A stretch of DNA of 64,000 bases from MPNP01 sp963668325 (GTDB lineage Bacteria > Pseudomonadota > Alphaproteobacteria > Rhodobacterales > Rhodobacteraceae), in assembly GCA_963668325.1 (NCBI GenBank), contig OY764222.1, positions 1,798,001 to 1,862,000 of the forward strand. The letters are read 5' to 3'. Below, piece by piece: positions 18,701 through 27,214 of this stretch (positions are counted from its first letter, which is position 1; each line of letters begins with the position of its first letter). Made by a program: the position numbers and the translations under genes. Below the pieces are notes generated by a model. The model did not search any database. It had not been told where the DNA came from and was given only the letters and a program-made list of their open reading frames with translations.

Positions 18701-18823
18701 TCCTTTACCCTTTTTTGTTGGGTCAGTGGTGACACTTTTCCTATGGAAAAATTCCTCTAAGGTGCCGTCCTATGGAGCGACTTAACCAGTTGATTTAGGG
18801 TTCATTGGAACAAAGGTTTAATT

Positions 18824-20035
18824 TTGAATAAATTGCTGTTGGCCGAGGCCAGGAAGTTACCTTTCTGGAAGCAGCCTGTATTTTTGCTGATTTTAATGGC
18901 AACAGCTCTTCCACTGTCGTTTTCAACCTGGAATGCCCTCCTGAACAATTTTGTTGTTGAGGTTGGCAATTTCGATGGGGTAAAAATCGGATGGCTTCAT
19001 ACCGTTAGGGAAATTCCAGGGTTTTTAGCTGTTGGTGTCATCTTCCTGCTGATCTTTTTTCGAGAACAGTTTCTAGGATTGTTTTCGTTGGCACTGATGG
19101 CGCTTGGAGTCGCTGTTGTAGCTTGGTTTCCCAGTTATCAGGGTATCCTGTTCACAACCATGATCAGTTCCATTGGTTTCCACTATTATGAGACAGTCAA
19201 TCAATCCTTGCAGTTACAATGGATTGAAAAGGATAAAGCACCACAAACCATAGGCTGGCTGATTTCCATTGGCTCAGCGGCTTCCTTGGTGGCTTATCTT
19301 TTTGTTATTGCTGGTTGGAAACTTTTGGACTTTACCTACAACAGTATTTACCTGATTTCAGGGGGAATCACTTTAATCCTGGTCATTTATTGCTTCTTGG
19401 CTTTCCCACGTTTTGAAACACCCAATCCCCAAAAGGCCCAAATGGTCCTAAGGAAAAGATACTGGTTGTATTATGCACTTCAGTTCATGTCGGGTGCACG
19501 AAGACAGATATTCATGGTCTTTGCTGCCTTCATGATGGTCGAAAAGTTTGGTTTTGAAGTGCATGAGGTAACCTCCCTTTTTATCATCAACTTTATAGCG
19601 AATATTATCTTCGCTCCCATCATGGGCAAGGCTGTCCACATTTTTGGTGAAAGAAATACCCTCGTCTTTGAATATATTGGATTAACGATGGTATTTTTGG
19701 CTTATGGAGGGATTTACTATTTTGGTTGGGGTGTTCTTATTGCAGGGTTTCTGTTTGTCGTAGACAATGTGCTCTTTGCCCTTGCTTTTGCCTTACAGAC
19801 TTATTTCCAAAAAATTTGTGATCCTGCTGATATTGCACCTACCGCAGCAGTTGCTTTCACCATCAATCATATAGCAGCGGTTTTTCTGCCAGCCTTACTT
19901 GGCTATATCTGGATTGTCTCGCCACAATTAGTATTCATCGTTGCTGCTGCCATGGCTGTGATTTCATTAGGTCTATCCCTGTTAATACCTAGGAATCCAA
20001 CACCCGGAAACGAAACAATTCTCAATTTATTGTGA
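18824..20035 (+). CDS. Major facilitator superfamily transporter
   Basis: A 403-aa integral inner-membrane protein with about twelve hydrophobic segments in two bundles of six, the MFS pattern, and a cytoplasmic charged loop near the middle (FPRFETPNPQKAQMVLRKRYW). The substrate cannot be named. The start is TTG (NKLLLAEARKLPFWKQ) with AAAGG about ten bases upstream; no ATG gives a better N-terminus. It stands alone between rpsD and msrA, so context does not help. Confidence 0.75.
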   Translation: MNKLLLAEARKLPFWKQPVFLLILMATALPLSFSTWNALLNNFVVEVGNFDGVKIGWLHTVREIPGFLAVGVIFLLIFFREQFLGLFSLALMALGVAVVAWFPSYQGILFTTMISSIGFHYYETVNQSLQLQWIEKDKAPQTIGWLISIGSAASLVAYLFVIAGWKLLDFTYNSIYLISGGITLILVIYCFLAFPRFETPNPQKAQMVLRKRYWLYYALQFMSGARRQIFMVFAAFMMVEKFGFEVHEVTSLFIINFIANIIFAPIMGKAVHIFGERNTLVFEYIGLTMVFLAYGGIYYFGWGVLIAGFLFVVDNVLFALAFALQTYFQKICDPADIAPTAAVAFTINHIAAVFLPALLGYIWIVSPQLVFIVAAAMAVISLGLSLLIPRNPTPGNETILNLL

Positions 20036-20107
20036 TGTTGGAATTAAGAATATGGTTTATAATTACTGGCATCAGTAACACTCAAACGTGGATAAATGAG
20101 AGGTAAC

Positions 20108-20746
20108 ATGTTCTCCTTATTTAAAAAATCAGATTTGCCAAACAGAGCAGATTCACTTAGCGGCCGACCGACAGCTATCCCAACAGCCGAAAAGCACTTT
20201 GTTACAGGTCGGCCATTGAAAGGTCCTTTTCCTGCGGGAACGAAAATGGCCCTGCTTGGCATGGGCTGTTTTTGGGGAGTTGAACGTTTGTATTGGGGAT
20301 TGGAGGGAGTCTGGGTAACTTCTGTTGGTTATGCGGGAGGCTTTACCCCAAATCCGACTTACCAGGAGGTCTGTTCTGGTATGACTGGCCATAACGAAGT
20401 TGTCAGGATTACATACATGCCAGACATTATCAGTTTTTCGGAGCTACTTAAAATCTTTTGGGAAAGCCATAACCCAACTCAGGGAATGAGACAGGGAAAT
20501 GATGTAGGTACTCAATACAGGTCGGGGGTTTATTATTTTGATGCTGAACAGCAACAAATTGCTGAAGAATCAAAGGAAGCTTACCAGAGAATTCTTGCAT
20601 CTAGTAGATTGGGAACCATAACCACCGAGGTTGTCGAAGCACCAGAATATTATTTTGCCGAAGACTATCACCAGCAATATCTGGCGAAAAATCCAGGCGG
20701 TTATTGTGGGCTCCGCGGAACCGGCCTTACCTGTCCAATCAATTAA
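20108..20746 (+). CDS. msrA: Peptide methionine sulfoxide reductase A
   Basis: MsrA reduces the S-epimer of methionine sulfoxide in proteins with thioredoxin as electron donor. The catalytic motif GCFWG is present (Cys54 from this start), followed by GYAGGFTPNPTYQEVCSG, HNPTQGMRQGNDVGTQYRS and the C-terminal GGYCGLRGTGLTCPIN with likely resolving cysteines. The N-terminal extension (FLSFKK to GPFPAG, about 45 residues) is as in the E. coli-type long form. I start at ATG 20108 because GAGAGGT lies just before it; an in-frame ATG is at 20096. Confidence 0.93.
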   Translation: MFSLFKKSDLPNRADSLSGRPTAIPTAEKHFVTGRPLKGPFPAGTKMALLGMGCFWGVERLYWGLEGVWVTSVGYAGGFTPNPTYQEVCSGMTGHNEVVRITYMPDIISFSELLKIFWESHNPTQGMRQGNDVGTQYRSGVYYFDAEQQQIAEESKEAYQRILASSRLGTITTEVVEAPEYYFAEDYHQQYLAKNPGGYCGLRGTGLTCPIN

Positions 20747-20754
20747 GGTTTCCC

Positions 20755-21645
20755 TTGACGTCTAATGGTTCTAAGCAAACCTGCATTTCCGTAATTACTT
20801 CGCTTTACGGAGGGCAAAAAGCGTACGAGGTTACCCAAGCACTTGAGAGAATTGAGCCTGAACCCATTGGGGTAGCAACCATTGAGATTGACGAAAAATC
20901 AAATCTGTGGGAGGTTTCGGCTTATTTCAACTCACAACCTGATTCCATAGCGATTTCCCTCATTGAAGCAATTTTCAGCCTCAAACCTTTTCAGGTCTCC
21001 CAATTACCTGAAACAGATTGGGTGGCCAAGGTAAATAGAGATTTGGTACCGGTTAGAGCTGGGAACTTCTGGGTTTATCTGAATCAGGACCCAGATGAGG
21101 CACCAGCTGGTACCATCCCTATTAGGATTGCATCTTCGATGGCGTTTGGAACTGGGCATCATGGTACTACCCAAGGGTGTTTGGACATGTTGGAAAGAGT
21201 GGCTGCTGAACACCCGGAATTCAAGTCAATTGCCGATATTGGATGTGGAACAGGGATATTGTCTATGGCAGCCTTTCACTTGTGGGGTAGGAAAATACTA
21301 GCTAGTGACATTGATGAGGTTGCTGTGGAAGTAACACTCGAAAACACCAGTGCAAATCAAATGGAAAACCAGATAATTTGTACGGTTGCAGAGGGGTTTA
21401 ATCATTCCCTACATAAGGAAATGGCACCATTTGATCTTGTAATTGCCAATATACTCCTGAAACCACTGGTAAGCTTGGCACCTGATATTAACAGGTATCT
21501 TGGGAAAGGAGGGTTGGCAATTCTGTCTGGAATTATGCTCAATCAAGAAAACGCACTAACAACCAGCTATTTAGAGCATGGTTTTCAGTTGAAGGACAAG
21601 ATAATCCAAGAAGATTGGGTTACCCTGCTGCTGTCGAAAGGATAG
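20755..21645 (+). CDS. prmA: Ribosomal protein L11 methyltransferase
   Basis: About 296 aa from a TTG start nine bases after the msrA stop, with AAGG upstream; the frame is open further back to 20704 inside msrA. The SAM-binding domain is clear: FGTGHHGTTQGCLDML, IADIGCGTGILSMAA (motif I), ASDIDEVAVEV and the post-motif NILLKPLVSLAP. The N-terminal part is the L11-recognition domain. PrmA trimethylates residues of ribosomal protein L11. It probably shares transcription with msrA. Confidence 0.88.
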   Translation: MTSNGSKQTCISVITSLYGGQKAYEVTQALERIEPEPIGVATIEIDEKSNLWEVSAYFNSQPDSIAISLIEAIFSLKPFQVSQLPETDWVAKVNRDLVPVRAGNFWVYLNQDPDEAPAGTIPIRIASSMAFGTGHHGTTQGCLDMLERVAAEHPEFKSIADIGCGTGILSMAAFHLWGRKILASDIDEVAVEVTLENTSANQMENQIICTVAEGFNHSLHKEMAPFDLVIANILLKPLVSLAPDINRYLGKGGLAILSGIMLNQENALTTSYLEHGFQLKDKIIQEDWVTLLLSKG

Positions 21646-21656
21646 GATAAATGTCT

Positions 21657-22496
21657 CTAATCAGAAGATACAACTTTTTGAGTTTGAGAACCTAGTCCTT
21701 CGATTCCAAGTTTTATGGTTTGCCCCGGTTTCAGGAAAACTGGCGGCTTGAGACCTAGACCAACTCCAGGAGGAGTTCCGGTTGGAATAATATCTCCAGG
21801 TTGAAGGGACATAAATCTGGAAATATAACTTACCAGTGTTGTTACTCCAAAAATCATGGTTGCGGTACTTCCATCTTGACGTCGTAGGTCATCTACATCA
21901 AGCCACATTTTTAGGTTTTGAGGGTCTGGAACTTCATCCTTGGTAACCATCCATGGACCAATCGGAGCAAAAGTATCACAGCTTTTCCCCTTGATCCATT
22001 GACCACCCTTTTCAATTTGAAACTCTCGTTCGGAAACATCGTTAACAATGCAATACCCTGCAACATAATCCAGAGCATTGTCCTCACTCACATATTTGGC
22101 TTCTCTGGAAATCACGATACCAAGCTCTACTTCCCAATCAGTTTTGGTTGAGCCCCTGGGGATGATCACATTATCATTTGGACCATTGATGGCAGAGGTT
22201 GCTTTGCCAAACAGGATGGGTTCCTTTGGTATGGGATTGCCGGTTTCCTCTGCATGGTCTGAGTAATTAAGACCGACACAAATCAACTTGCCTACTTCAC
22301 CAACGCAAGGTCCAATTCGAGTGTCTGCCGGTATTAGGGGCAATGAATTTATATCCATCCTGTCAGACCAGGATAAATCATTGAGAGTAGTACCAGTAAT
22401 ATCAGGAATAATCGAAGAAAGATCTCGGTACTTTCCTTTATCGTCCAGGATGGCTGGTATTTCCATACCCACAGGGCCTAATCTCGCTAGTTTCAT
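21657..22496 (-). CDS. Fumarylacetoacetate hydrolase-family protein
   Basis: 279 aa with the FAH C-terminal catalytic fold: LICVGLNYSDHAEETG, the metal-binding acidic residues in TDWEVELGIVI, NDVSEREFQ, KSCDTFAPIGPW and PGDIIPTGTPPGVG. Members hydrolyse or decarboxylate diketo acids using Mg2+ or Mn2+. The adjoining SDR gene is of the deoxy-fuconate dehydrogenase/DHRS6 type, so a 2,4-diketo-3-deoxy sugar-acid hydrolase role is a reasonable inference; ureidoglycolate lyase-like and homoprotocatechuate-type functions remain possible. It is the second gene of a two-gene minus-strand unit and converges with prmA (11-base gap). Confidence 0.85.
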   Translation of the reverse strand: MKLARLGPVGMEIPAILDDKGKYRDLSSIIPDITGTTLNDLSWSDRMDINSLPLIPADTRIGPCVGEVGKLICVGLNYSDHAEETGNPIPKEPILFGKATSAINGPNDNVIIPRGSTKTDWEVELGIVISREAKYVSEDNALDYVAGYCIVNDVSEREFQIEKGGQWIKGKSCDTFAPIGPWMVTKDEVPDPQNLKMWLDVDDLRRQDGSTATMIFGVTTLVSYISRFMSLQPGDIIPTGTPPGVGLGLKPPVFLKPGQTIKLGIEGLGSQTQKVVSSD

Positions 22497-22538
22497 AATT
22501 CCATATCTTTCTAATTTGTAAATCGGTAAATGTGGCGA

Positions 22539-23288
22539 CTACATCATAATACCGCCATCAATATTATAAAATTGGCCAGTAATGTAGGATGCTCTATCGG
22601 AAAGGAGAAAAATAACCATACCGGCTACTTCTTCCGCTGTACCCAATCGTTGCATCGGTTGTCGCAACTCAAAGAAATCTCTTGCCTGCTGATAACTTCC
22701 CATCTTTTTACCAAGTTCCTCACACCTTTTTCGCCAAGATGGCGTATCCACAGTTCCAGGGCAAACGGCATTGCAACGAATATCATGGTTAATAAAATCA
22801 CATGCAACAGATTTGGTCAAGCCGAGTATGGCGGCTTTGGACGAACCATAAGCCAATCTGTGTGGGAAACCCTTCAGCGAAGATAAGACCGAGGAAATAT
22901 TTACAATTGAGCCACCGCCATTCTGGATCATTTTGGGTACAGCAACTCTCAAAATAAAGAACATGCTATCAACATTAACAGCAAAAGATTTCTTCCAGGA
23001 CTCTAGGTCACAATCCAGGAGACCTCCATGGTGAACATAACCTGCTACATTGGCAATGCCATCGAAGGGTTCAGAGGTGTTTACCATTCGGTTGATACTT
23101 ACCTGATCTGTCACATCAAGTTCTATTGTAGAGATATTTTCCGCAGCAATTTTGTCCAACTCTGCTTTGTTTATATCCACTGCAGTAACTCTTGCTCCCT
23201 CTTGGACAGCTTCGAGTGCAACAGCTTTACCTATCCCGGCAGCAGCAGCCGTTACCAATATAGATTTGCCTTCAAGAGTACCAGTCAT
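22539..23288 (-). CDS. Short-chain dehydrogenase, KDF dehydrogenase/DHRS6-like
   Basis: 249 aa classical SDR: the cofactor loop is AAAAGIGKAVALEA, then DVTDQ, NVAGYVHHGG, the Ser of NISSV, the YGSSK catalytic Tyr-x3-Lys, and CPGTVDTPSW. The VHHGGLLDC and RCNAVCPGTVDTPS stretches closely recall 2-keto-3-deoxy-L-fuconate dehydrogenase and its relative DHRS6. An acidic residue after the second beta strand (VDIN) suggests NAD rather than NADP. With the FAH gene 42 bases downstream it would give dehydrogenation followed by diketo-acid cleavage, the end of the non-phosphorylated L-fucose-type route. The upstream fuconate enzymes are not in the window. Confidence 0.85.
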   Translation of the reverse strand: MTGTLEGKSILVTAAAAGIGKAVALEAVQEGARVTAVDINKAELDKIAAENISTIELDVTDQVSINRMVNTSEPFDGIANVAGYVHHGGLLDCDLESWKKSFAVNVDSMFFILRVAVPKMIQNGGGSIVNISSVLSSLKGFPHRLAYGSSKAAILGLTKSVACDFINHDIRCNAVCPGTVDTPSWRKRCEELGKKMGSYQQARDFFELRQPMQRLGTAEEVAGMVIFLLSDRASYITGQFYNIDGGIMM

Positions 23289-23492
23289 ATTTCGTCCACT
23301 AAACTAAATTGATGCATGTGCTTGTTATTTCAGAACTTATGCCTTGTAGCAACGATTTCATATATTTGTAAATATTATGATTTAAAACATGGAATTTTTT
23401 GAGGGTAGCATTTGTTAACTGCAACTAAACCCGTGGAGTAATTTTCATAGGGTAAGGCATCTTGTGGGTAGAGGATCAACTTGATTGAGGCG

Positions 23493-25073
23493 TTATGGTG
23501 AGAACTCGATTCCGAAACTGCGAGCCATATCATGAATATCGACCGCCTCGAACCCTGCTTCCTTGTGTTTGGCCCTCTGTTCTGCCGAAAAGGAGGTTGC
23601 GAAAAGTTGGCGGGTAAAACTACCCGTGCTGAGCCATATGGCATCTTCATGGCTGCTAGTTCCAAGATCCTTGATAAAGTGATCCTGATATTTTTTAACT
23701 TCAGCAGGGTCATGCTTATTGCCATTACGCTTAGCGCTCCCCAGCCAGACTTTAGGGTTGGGATCATCCTTGGTGGTAGCAAAAACATCAATGTCCCCCT
23801 TGAGTCCCGAGCGACGCAAATTGGTCCTTGTACAGGTGACACCTTTTTGTTCAGCCAACCAGGCAGCTGCTAACTGTTCCAGTGCCTGCCCTTCCAGTGT
23901 TTTTAGCCGGTGAACAAGTATGTCGGAAGCCAGTATATTCCTGTCCCTGAAGGAGTCCTTTACCTGTTTTGCGAGTCCTTTCGGAGACAAGCTCGGTCTG
24001 ACTACCTCGGGAAAGACGTGAGTCTGAAAGAGCGTATTATTGCCGGTCATTTTCCACCTGTACTTGCCCGTCTCAAGAAAAGGTAAAGTAGGTGCTAGCA
24101 AATCAAGTCGCTCAACCAGTTTTCGAAGGCTTTGGTCCCTAGTCGGTGACGTGCGGAGATATTCCGGCATTTCGCCGATTTCGGCTCCAGTGTGCGGACT
24201 ACGTGATCCGATCCACAGCATCAGTTCACGCTCTTCGTTTACCAGTTGAATCCATGTCTTGGCATCCCACCGTTCACGCGGGTCATCAACTAGCAGGGTG
24301 CCCTCGGTTTCAAGGAAAGATACTCGCCACTCCTCCTCATCCGTTATATCATGCAAATGTGCAAAACTGTCTCCTCGGAAGTACCTCTCCCAGTTGCGGG
24401 GCATCCCATCATAGGCCGTCCAAAGTGTTAGAAACTTGCCGGGTGAAGCCAAGATTCCCTGCTCGGCAGCCATTGCCAGTACTGTTTTTAATCTCCAGGG
24501 TCTAAGAACGATAGTATTATCCAAGCGACCGAACAGGGGTTGATCGCTCTGGAACATATCATCAATTTTCTGCTGGTGGGACCCCATCAGAACCAGTTTG
24601 CCTGGTGTGTTTTCTCGAGATCGGACCGACTCATCAATAACTTGTTTGATATAAGAATCCAGCCCCCAATCACGGGCCAGATGGAACTTATCAAGTACCA
24701 CCACCGCTCCGGTCTGTAGTAATCCTCGTACATAAGCCTTGAACCTGAGATAGTCATTGGGCCATTCTTGATATTCAGGGACTGTCTTCACATTAGTGAG
24801 CCCGGCTTCATTGGCGGCCACAATCAACCCCTGTAATGTTGCCGTAACTGATGTCCCATTACTGCCAGGTGTTGATAACTCATAAATGACTAGAGGTGTA
24901 TTTGACGGAGCATATTCTTTCATCTGGATAAGCAACTTGGTCTTACCCACTCCCCGCGGACCCCGAACCCGTAAGGCCTGGAAGAGGCGATTGCTTTTTG
25001 GATTAGAAAAGTCCAATCCGTTCTGGAGTTTGGATATCTGCTTCTTGCGCCCGTAAAATGGCCATTTTTTCAT
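23493..25073 (-). CDS. P-loop ATPase with nuclease-like C-terminal domain
   Basis: 526 aa, not assigned to a named gene. The N-terminus (FYGRKKQISKLQ) and Walker A GPRGVGKT (residues 38-45) resemble STAND/ATPase_2 proteins. The Walker B strand reads VVVLDKF (Asp128), with Lys where the catalytic Glu is expected. The C-terminal 130 residues look like a PD-(D/E)XK or DUF234-type domain: LEGQALEQLAAAWLAEQKG, GDIDVF (about 426-431) and VWLGSAKR, where Ser replaces the usual Glu of ExK. Base composition is richer in G and C than the neighbours, suggesting acquisition. It diverges from the DUF4268 gene; a defence or element-associated role is a guess. Confidence 0.6.
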   Translation of the reverse strand: MKKWPFYGRKKQISKLQNGLDFSNPKSNRLFQALRVRGPRGVGKTKLLIQMKEYAPSNTPLVIYELSTPGSNGTSVTATLQGLIVAANEAGLTNVKTVPEYQEWPNDYLRFKAYVRGLLQTGAVVVLDKFHLARDWGLDSYIKQVIDESVRSRENTPGKLVLMGSHQQKIDDMFQSDQPLFGRLDNTIVLRPWRLKTVLAMAAEQGILASPGKFLTLWTAYDGMPRNWERYFRGDSFAHLHDITDEEEWRVSFLETEGTLLVDDPRERWDAKTWIQLVNEERELMLWIGSRSPHTGAEIGEMPEYLRTSPTRDQSLRKLVERLDLLAPTLPFLETGKYRWKMTGNNTLFQTHVFPEVVRPSLSPKGLAKQVKDSFRDRNILASDILVHRLKTLEGQALEQLAAAWLAEQKGVTCTRTNLRRSGLKGDIDVFATTKDDPNPKVWLGSAKRNGNKHDPAEVKKYQDHFIKDLGTSSHEDAIWLSTGSFTRQLFATSFSAEQRAKHKEAGFEAVDIHDMARSFGIEFSP

Positions 25074-25243
25074 AAATTGCTCTCTCTGTTTCCAGTGTCG
25101 TATTTTCAGTTAAGATCAACGGTTTGCCACTTTGTACCATTACATCACTTTTGTAAGCGCTTGGCACCCATCACAAATGTTATCTTTAGATGTGGATTGC
25201 ATCGACTATAGGAACTAATAATCGTTACATTCTTTAATCAGCA

Positions 25244-26235
25244 ATGATTTCTAAAAAAGAAAATAGTTGGAACATGAATACGAAATTAGGTCTTTTGGAA
25301 CGAGTGGAACTTAGATCCATTTGGGAAAACGAAGAAAAGCACTTTACGCCCTGGTTGGCAGAGGAAGACAACATTTCATTGCTCTCCGAAACCTTGGGCA
25401 TGAATCTTGTGGTGGAGGCCCTGGAAAAACAAGTAGGCCCATTCCGTGCAGATATACTTTGTAAGGATATTTATTCTGAAAATTGGGTACTGATCGAAAA
25501 TCAATTAGAAAAGACTGACCATCTACATCTAGGCCAATTGCTAACTTATGCGGCTGGCCTTCAAGCTGTAACCATTATTTGGGTTGCTTCTGAGTTTAGA
25601 GATGATCATCGAGCAGCTTTGGATTGGTTGAATGAAATAACGGATGATAAATTCCAGTTTTTTGGTCTCGAAGTTGAAGTATGGAAAATAGGTGATAGTC
25701 CAGCGGCACCAAAATTCAATATAAATTCAAAACCGAATGAATGGTCCAGACAAACTGGAAAAGCGGCACGCTTGATAAATAATGAAGATCCAACTGAAAC
25801 GAAACGTTTCCAATTGGAATATTGGGTACAGTTAAGCGACTTATTATACTCCCAGACAGGATTGAGACCTCAAAAACCAGTCCCTAGAAATTGGTTAATC
25901 ATGGCAGTTGGAAGGTCTGGTGTTCATATGGCTGGACTTGTTAACAACCGGGAAAACACTCTAGCTGTAGAACTTGTTTTGAGTGGTAAAAACGGACATC
26001 ATTTTATCAACAATTATATTCACAAAAGGATGATATTGAGAGTGAATTAAACCTAAATTTAACCTGGAGGAAGTTACCTGAAAACGAAGTAAGTCGCATC
26101 ATGTATTTTCGGGAAAATTCAGATCTTAATGAAAGGGACCATTGGAAAGAATACCTTGATTGGCATAAGGATATCCTTGTCAAATTTGATAAAGTATTTC
26201 GAAGAAGAGTTAAAAATTTGGAAAGTGGCAGTTAA
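25244..26235 (+). pseudogene. DUF4268 protein, PD-(D/E)XK-like, interrupted by a frameshift
   Basis: The first frame gives 268 residues to a stop at 26050. N-terminal ERVELRSIWENEEKHFTPWL, PFRADILCKD and IENQLEKTDHLHLGQLLTYA are the family hallmarks; Asp and the ExQ of IENQ form a nuclease-like motif. The C-terminal piece continues in another frame (KDDIESELNLNLTWRKLP to RRRVKNLESGS, TAA at 26233-26235). One extra A in the run 26024-26027 would restore a single protein of about 330 aa. So it is either a genuine one-base deletion or a sequencing slip. DUF4268 proteins are often near mobile or restriction genes; this one is divergent from the P-loop ATPase. Confidence 0.8.
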
Positions 26236-26239
26236 GTGA

Positions 26240-27175
26240 TTATAGGCGAGCTTCAATTTCGTCTTGATTAGGCGGATTACACCCGCTCCGGGTACAATTT
26301 ATAGCTGCTGCAACTGTACAGTATTGAAGCATCTTCCCAATTTGCTTTTCATCCAAATTCTGAAGCATCTCCTTAGATGAGATTCCCTGATTTAACAGCC
26401 AAGATAAAATCGTTCCCATTAAGGTATCCCCGGCTCCCACGGTATCCATCACTTTTACCTTTGGCACCTGTTCAGAAATATGATGGTTCCTTGTGAACAG
26501 AGTACATCCTGAAGCCCCTGAGGTAACAATGATCATTCTGTCTTTTTGATTGAGCATTTTACTTGCAAATTGCTCAGGAGTGGTTCCTGGAGCCAGGAAC
26601 TCAAGGTCCTCATTGCTGAGTTTGATGATACTGGCCAAATCAAACAATTGGTCCATTGTTCGAAGCCATTTATCTTTATCACCAATCAGATTGGTTCTGA
26701 CATTCGGATCAATTGTCAGTATCAATTTGTCTACCATCTCCCCTGCAAGGGAAACAATCCTGTCGGAGGCAGGAGATTCTATAAGTGAAATCGACCCTAC
26801 ATGGAGAAAACTTCCTGGTAGAAGGTTTTCATTGCTTATAACAGGATTCAGGTTTTTATTGGTCGAGTTTTCATTAAAGAAAGCGTATCTTGGCTCACCC
26901 ATCTCATAGCTCACAAAAGCAAGGGTGGTCGGTAAGTTACTTCGCTCTATGAGTGAACAATTGACATTGTTATCTTGTAAATGGGTCAGCAATTGATCGC
27001 CAAAAAGATCATTTGAGAAATTACCAAGAAAGTAAGTCTCACAGCCCGTTCTAGCTGCTGCCAGCGCCACGTTATAGGGCGACCCACCTGGTTTCGGTAA
27101 AAATGCTACTTCTCCCTGCTGGTCATCATGGGGTACAAAGTCAATCAGGGCTTCTCCAGTGATATATAAAGGCAT
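26240..27175 (-). CDS. PfkB-family carbohydrate kinase (fructokinase-like)
   Basis: 311 aa. N-terminal ITGEALIDFVP and GGSPYNVALAAARTG, and the C-terminal anion-hole motif DTVGAGDTLMG with the catalytic Asp, mark the ribokinase/PfkB family. The sequence is closest in feel to fructokinases, which phosphorylate fructose with ATP. It is the most downstream gene of the minus-strand cluster with the aminotransferase, GMC enzyme and TRAP transporter, and follows the aminotransferase by about 40 bases, so it may be co-transcribed. Its stop is five bases from that of the DUF4268 gene. Confidence 0.85.
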   Translation of the reverse strand: MPLYITGEALIDFVPHDDQQGEVAFLPKPGGSPYNVALAAARTGCETYFLGNFSNDLFGDQLLTHLQDNNVNCSLIERSNLPTTLAFVSYEMGEPRYAFFNENSTNKNLNPVISNENLLPGSFLHVGSISLIESPASDRIVSLAGEMVDKLILTIDPNVRTNLIGDKDKWLRTMDQLFDLASIIKLSNEDLEFLAPGTTPEQFASKMLNQKDRMIIVTSGASGCTLFTRNHHISEQVPKVKVMDTVGAGDTLMGTILSWLLNQGISSKEMLQNLDEKQIGKMLQYCTVAAAINCTRSGCNPPNQDEIEARL

Positions 27176-27214
27176 AGATATTCTAACTATTGATAATGTT
27201 TTTTAGGCTAAATC

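Noticed and set aside
20704..20754. prmA start at 20704 inside msrA
   Set aside because: The TTG at 20755 follows the msrA stop, has AAGG upstream and gives the usual PrmA length.
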